From positions 1 to 64,000 of the forward strand of contig JAISKH010000064.1 in NCBI GenBank assembly GCA_031261325.1: a stretch of DNA of 64,000 bases, in the 5' to 3' direction. The stretch comes from Oscillospiraceae bacterium. GTDB taxonomy: Bacteria; Bacillota; Clostridia; Oscillospirales; Oscillospiraceae. Shown one piece after another: positions 60,932 to 64,000 of the stretch; the stretch's first letter is position 1; every line of letters starts with the position of its first letter. The position numbers and the translations under genes were made by a program. The notes under the pieces are model-generated. The model saw only the letters and a program-made list of their open reading frames with translations. It was not told the origin of the DNA and did no database searches.

Positions 60932-61516
60932 TTGCGGCAAGTGGTTTCACTTGCACTAATGACAGTCTTGCTTACGGCAAGCATATTCGGTTGCGAAAGC
61001 GTCAACGGCGGCAACGCCCGCGCGGAGCAGCTCACGCTTGACCTGCGTGCCGCGATTATTGCGGCGGAAACCGTGACGCTGCGCGCAACGGTTACGGCGG
61101 ATTACGGCGACCGCGCCTACACGTTCGGGCTGCTTTTCAGCGGCACGGAGAACGACGGCACGCTTGAGGTTCAGTCGCCTGAGAGCATCGCGGGCGTAAC
61201 CTGCGCGGTTCGGGACGGCGGCGCGACGCTGAAGTTTGACGGCGCGGAGCTTGACACGGGGCGCATTGCGGACGATGCGGTTTCCCCTGTTTCCGCCCTG
61301 CCGACGCTGCTCGCGCAATGGCGTTCGGGGTTTATTGACAGCATGACGATTGAGAAAATAGGCGACGCCGACGCGCTGCTTATCGCGTCGCGCATTACGG
61401 ACACGGTGAGCCAAAAAACTTGGTTTGACGCGAAAACTTTCGCGCCGATACGCTCCGAAATTTCGGAGGGCGGACGGCTGGTTATCAAGTGCGACTTTCT
61501 CGCGCTTAGTAAATGA
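60932..61516 (+). CDS. Lipoprotein, possibly GerS-like
   Basis: A 194-residue lipoprotein starting at TTG 60932 after GAGAGGTG. The signal is hydrophobic (VVSLALMTVLLTASIF) with lipobox IFGC, Cys21. The mature part is one beta-rich domain (TLRATVTADYGDRAYTFGLLF, GATLKFDGAELDTG, KTWFDAKTFAPIRSEI) with the pattern of LolA-like or outer-layer lipoprotein-carrier folds. In Clostridioides difficile the germination lipoprotein GerS is encoded with an alanine racemase, and this gene sits before alr. The assignment rests on position and general fold only. Confidence 0.65.
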   Translation: MRQVVSLALMTVLLTASIFGCESVNGGNARAEQLTLDLRAAIIAAETVTLRATVTADYGDRAYTFGLLFSGTENDGTLEVQSPESIAGVTCAVRDGGATLKFDGAELDTGRIADDAVSPVSALPTLLAQWRSGFIDSMTIEKIGDADALLIASRITDTVSQKTWFDAKTFAPIRSEISEGGRLVIKCDFLALSK

Positions 61517-61565
61517 AATAATAAAAAACACTAAAATTTACGAATGAATAATTAGAGATGACATT

Positions 61566-62651
61566 ATGGAACGGACACAAATGAGAACTTGGGCGGAGGT
61601 CAGCGAGGGCGCGCTCGTCGGCAACATTGCGGCTCTGCGCGCGCGGCTCGGCGGTACGCGGCTGATGGGCGTTGTTAAGGCGAACGCTTACGGGCACGGC
61701 GCGGTGTGGACTGCGCGGATACTGGAGCGCGAGGGCGCGGCTTATCTCGCCGTCGCGACGCTTGACGAGGCTGTTCAACTGCGCGAGGCGGGGCTGGCTC
61801 TGCCGATTTTGATTTTCGGAGTTACGCCGCACGAGTTCACGGCGGAGCTGCTGCACTATAATATTACTCAAACTGTCGCGGATTTTGACGCGGCTAAGGC
61901 GTACTCCGACGCTGCCGCGAGCTTGGGCAAGACGCTGAAGTGTCACATTAAGCTTGACACGGGCATGGCGCGGCTCGGCTTTTCCGACGTGAGCGACATT
62001 TGCGGCGCGTTGTCGCTGCCCGCGCTCGACTTTGAGGGCGTGTTTACGCACTTTGCCGTGTCGGACACGGCGGACGGCGGCGAGTTCACGCGGCGGCAAT
62101 TCGGCGCGTTCCGCGACTTGCTCCGCCGCGCGGAGACGTTATCCGGCAAGGCGTTTCGTCTGCGGCATTGCGCGAACTCGGGCGCGACGCTGAATTACCC
62201 CGAGACGTACATGGACATGGCAAGACCCGGGATTTTGCTGTACGGCTATCCCGACCTTACGCCTGTTATGGAGGTCAAGTCGCGCGTTGTGTCGGTGCGT
62301 CGCTTGCCGACGGGCGAGACTGTGAGCTACGGGCGGAAGTTTACGGCGGGGCGTGACACGCTCGTCGCCGTGCTTCCTGTCGGCTACGCGGACGGACTGC
62401 GCCGCACGCTGTCCGGTGGGTTTGAGGTGCTGCTTAACGGTCGGCGCGCGCCGCAAATCGGGACAATCTGCATGGACATGTGCATGGTTGACGTGACCAA
62501 CGTGCCGAATATTCGCGTCGGCGACACGGCGACGGTGTTCGGGCGCGCGCCCGCAATGACGGCGCGGGAGCTAGCCGATTTGAGCGGAACGATTCCTTAT
62601 GAGGTGCTGTGCGCTGTGTCCGCTCGCGTGCCGCGCGTTTATGTTCCGTAG
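61566..62651 (+). CDS. alr: Alanine racemase
   Basis: A 361-residue PLP enzyme making D-alanine for peptidoglycan. The PLP lysine is Lys38 in VVKANAYGHGA. Other signatures are HIKLDTGMARLGF, FTHFAVSD, RHCANSGATLNYP and MARPGILLYGY. The second catalytic Tyr is in VSYGRKFTA, and GTICMDMCMVDVT is the C-terminal signature. ATG 61566 follows GAGATGA. It lies 49 bases after the lipoprotein gene and before mazF, as in many Firmicutes. Confidence 0.95.
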   Translation: MERTQMRTWAEVSEGALVGNIAALRARLGGTRLMGVVKANAYGHGAVWTARILEREGAAYLAVATLDEAVQLREAGLALPILIFGVTPHEFTAELLHYNITQTVADFDAAKAYSDAAASLGKTLKCHIKLDTGMARLGFSDVSDICGALSLPALDFEGVFTHFAVSDTADGGEFTRRQFGAFRDLLRRAETLSGKAFRLRHCANSGATLNYPETYMDMARPGILLYGYPDLTPVMEVKSRVVSVRRLPTGETVSYGRKFTAGRDTLVAVLPVGYADGLRRTLSGGFEVLLNGRRAPQIGTICMDMCMVDVTNVPNIRVGDTATVFGRAPAMTARELADLSGTIPYEVLCAVSARVPRVYVP

Positions 62652-62657
62652 CAAAAC

Positions 62658-62686
62658 TTGACAACCGCGCGGTTGCGGCATATACT
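62658..62686 (+). promoter_or_regulatory. Promoter with embedded 14-bp palindrome
   Basis: TTGACA (62658-62663) and TATACT (62681-62686) are 17 bases apart. CAACCGCGCGGTTG at 62662-62675 is a perfect palindrome overlapping the -35 and spacer, an ideal repressor site. The gene driven is probably mazF, although a second promoter lies closer. Confidence 0.65.
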
Positions 62687-62738
62687 GTAACGGACGGCGC
62701 GAGCCGCCCCGCATATTCGTCGGGCGCAAGCATTATTT

Positions 62739-62766
62739 TTGACAAACGCGATTATTGTGGTATAAA
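62739..62766 (+). promoter_or_regulatory. Proximal mazF promoter
   Basis: TTGACA (62739-62744) and TATAAA (62761-62766) are 16 bases apart. The start falls near 62773, 85 bases before mazF. Confidence 0.65.
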
Positions 62767-62798
62767 TTGCTTCACATTGAGGGACAATTATAGTATCC

Positions 62799-62826
62799 CG
62801 GTTACATAAATTTAATGGCGTAACCG
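62799..62826 (+). other. Inverted repeat in the mazF leader
   Basis: CGGTTAC (62799-62805) and GTAACCG (62820-62826) could form a 7-bp stem with a 14-base loop just before the ribosome site GGAGAG at 62842. Confidence 0.45.
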
Positions 62827-62857
62827 CGGAACTTTATTCGTCGGAGAGTGAAGCTGT

Positions 62858-63211
62858 GTGACAAGCTACGTAAAAAGAGGAGACATTTACTACGCCGACC
62901 TCAGTCCCGTCGTGGGCAGCGAACAAGGCGGTGTGCGGCCTGTGCTGATTGTGCAGAATGACACGGGGAACAAGCACAGCCCAACGGTGATTGCCGCCGC
63001 GATTACATCGCAGATTAACAAAGCGCGTCTGCCCACCCACATAGAACTCGGCGCGAAAATCTACGGGTTGGCAAAGGACTCCGTTGTGCTGTGCGAGCAG
63101 ATTCGGACAATCGACAAGCGTCGGTTAAAGGAGCGCATGGGACAGTTGGACGGACAGCTGATGGACCGCGTGAACGATGCAATCGCCGTGAGCTTCGGCT
63201 TGGAGAGCTGA
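62858..63211 (+). CDS. mazF: MazF/NdoA-type endoribonuclease toxin
   Basis: A 117-residue member of the PemK/MazF family. It starts [21 protein letters not shown] and has [21 protein letters not shown] and [16 protein letters not shown], matching Bacillus NdoA closely. It should cut single-stranded mRNA at a short motif as a dimer. The start is GTG 62858, with GGAGAGTG eight bases earlier. The usual antitoxin gene between alr and mazF is missing: the 206 bases upstream have no reading frame of its size. A terminator-like hairpin follows. Confidence 0.93.
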   Translation: MTSYVKRGDIYYADLSPVVGSEQGGVRPVLIVQNDTGNKHSPTVIAAAITSQINKARLPTHIELGAKIYGLAKDSVVLCEQIRTIDKRRLKERMGQLDGQLMDRVNDAIAVSFGLES

Positions 63212-63229
63212 ATGTAAAGAGGCAAAATC

Positions 63230-63253
63230 GGGGACGAGACAATCCTCGTCCCC
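63230..63253 (+). terminator. Hairpin after mazF
   Basis: GGGGACGAG (63230-63238) and CTCGTCCCC (63245-63253) form a perfect 9-bp stem with a six-base loop. A T-rich stretch follows only after about nine bases, so it may be a weak terminator. Confidence 0.65.
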
Positions 63254-63283
63254 TGTCCAATATTTTTATTGAGGTACATAAGA

Positions 63284-63820
63284 ATGAAAAAGACCAGAAT
63301 AATCATCGTCGCCGCGATTTTTATCGCTCTCGTGCTCGGAACCGGCGCGGTCATGCTCGCCGCCGGGAATTACGGCTCGCAGGAGGACCCGCTCATCACG
63401 ATGAGCTATCTGAACGACAAGTTCAAGCCGGAGCTGCTCGCCGCGCTTGCCGAGGAGATTACCAAGGCGCAGGCGGAGGTGGACGCGCAGCTGAACCAAA
63501 AGCTCGCGGAGCTGTCGGGCGCAACGCCCGCGCCCGTGCAGACGGTTCAGACCGCTCCCGAGACGTTTGAGCTGGTCACGCTGACCGCAAACCAAACCGT
63601 TAAATGCGCCGTCGGCACGGAGCTGTTGCTCCGCATCGGTACCGCGAACGGTACAGGCTCCTCCCCCGCGCTGATTGACTCCACAACGGGCGATACTCTC
63701 GCCTCGGGCGCGTCGCTTGCGGCGAACCACATGTACATGGCGACGATTGCGGACAACGGGATTACGGCGACGTCCGACACGGTGAAGCTCCTGATTCGCG
63801 GCGACTATACGATTTCTTAG
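63284..63820 (+). CDS. Uncharacterised exported protein
   Basis: A 178-residue protein with an N-terminal membrane or signal segment (RIIIVAAIFIALVLGTGAVML). Next is a short helical segment (about 45-70; ELLAALAEEITKAQAEVDAQ) that could form a coiled-coil, a Pro/Thr linker, and a C-terminal beta-rich domain (about 90-178; FELVTLTANQTVKCAVGTELLL, ADNGITATSDTVKLLIRGDY). I do not recognise a family. ATG 63284 follows GAGGT; an in-frame TTG at 63269 overlaps that site. It lies 72 bases after mazF, beyond a hairpin, and before a strong terminator. Confidence 0.6.
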   Translation: MKKTRIIIVAAIFIALVLGTGAVMLAAGNYGSQEDPLITMSYLNDKFKPELLAALAEEITKAQAEVDAQLNQKLAELSGATPAPVQTVQTAPETFELVTLTANQTVKCAVGTELLLRIGTANGTGSSPALIDSTTGDTLASGASLAANHMYMATIADNGITATSDTVKLLIRGDYTIS

Positions 63821-63854
63821 AGGTTTTCAGCGCAGATTCTTCGGTAATATTTTC

Positions 63855-63895
63855 AGTCTCTCCCGCATATTTATGTGCGGGGGAGACTTTACTTT
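63855..63895 (+). terminator. Terminator after the exported protein gene
   Basis: A 13-bp stem (63855-63867 with 63876-63888, one T-G wobble) with an eight-base loop is followed by TTACTTTT. Confidence 0.8.
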
Positions 63896-63908
63896 TGGAG
63901 GGATAAGT

Positions 63909-64000
63909 ATGGAATATGATGTGACGCGGCGCGGATTGCGCGCGGGTTCGGTTTCGGTTACGCAGGTCGGGCTGAACACCGTTTTTGAAAGCGACTGCGG
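63909..64000 (+). CDS. Partial CDS, unidentified
   Basis: ATG 63909 follows GGAGGGATAAGT, an excellent ribosome site, and 30 codons are open to the window end (MEYDVTRRGLRAGSVSVTQV...). The fragment is too short to assign. It is probably real because of the ribosome site and the terminator just before it. Confidence 0.6.
   Translation, partial: MEYDVTRRGLRAGSVSVTQVGLNTVFESDC

Noticed and set aside
62652-62857. A hidden mazE antitoxin ORF
   Set aside because: All three plus-strand frames are broken by stops, and no ribosome site is followed by more than a few codons before that of mazF.

Overview
The window looks like chromosome from a spore-forming member of the Clostridia (Bacillota) with fairly GC-rich coding DNA and AT-rich intergenic gaps. 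The taxonomic hints are the holB-ricT pair, the ylxM-ffh-rpsP-khpA-rimM-trmD run, a YlmC/YmxH-type PRC-barrel protein, a SpoIVFA/SpoIVFB pair, EcfA-EcfA-EcfT followed by truA, sigma-A-type promoters and an nnr-lipoprotein-alr-mazF order. Oscillospirales or Christensenellales would fit, but I cannot fix the family from sequence alone. No rRNA, tRNA, CRISPR array, insertion sequence or phage gene was recognised.

Layout. 1-1.6 kb: end of a CoA-transferase beta subunit and a sodium:solute symporter. 1.7-4.6 kb: holB, ricT and an atypical response regulator. 4.6-7.0 kb (minus strand): nudC, a PRC-barrel sporulation protein and an XRE-TPR regulator. 7.2-10.8 kb: SRP, ribosome and tRNA-modification operon. 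10.8-16.1 kb (minus): pgk-tpiA-eno continuing into carbonic anhydrase, an AEC carrier and a lipoprotein. 16.3-19.3 kb (minus): nadB-nadC plus a DUF2716-like gene. 19.3-20.4 kb: split chromate-transporter pair. 20.5-22.4 kb: ABC-F ATPase. 22.4-24.4 kb (minus): single-domain GlmU-like nucleotidyltransferase and a degenerate deacetylase-like exported protein. 24.5-28.1 kb: spoIVFA-spoIVFB, tsaE, tsaB, sce7726-like, conserved hypothetical. 28.1-33.0 kb (minus): ClpE-type ATPase, pgsA, cvpA, DUF5711. 33.1-37.3 kb (minus): methyltransferase-ecfA1-ecfA2-ecfT-truA. 37.4-40.9 kb (minus): cysE-cysS-MATE. 41.1-52.2 kb (minus): a seven-gene ABC operon. 52.6-55.7 kb: FAD oxidoreductase-LysR divergent from an SDR. 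55.7-58.6 kb (minus): methyltransferase and an S-layer-anchored esterase. 58.8-64 kb: cupin, nnr, lipoprotein, alr, mazF, a secreted protein and a partial gene.

The most unusual region is 41.1-52.2 kb. A MsmK/UgpC-type ATPase and two CUT1-type permeases are followed by a HlyD/MacA-like membrane fusion protein, a MacB-like extracytoplasmic-domain protein with no ATPase and no full FtsX membrane domain, and two paralogous lipoproteins that join a propeller-like N-terminal half to a family-1 solute-binding half. This combines importer and adaptor parts in one transcription unit. The last two of these steps include an 86-base out-of-frame overlap in which the signal peptide and lipobox of one protein are encoded over the tail of another.

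Other items worth a second look: an OmpR-type regulator whose phospho-acceptor Asp is Glu and whose switch Thr and Lys are also changed; a heptameric intergenic repeat of about 50 bp in two copies 50 kb apart; a mazF with no antitoxin gene and a perfect 14-bp palindrome in its upstream promoter; and a degenerate polysaccharide-deacetylase-like protein divergent from the spoIVF genes. All calls are from reading the sequence; no searches were run.
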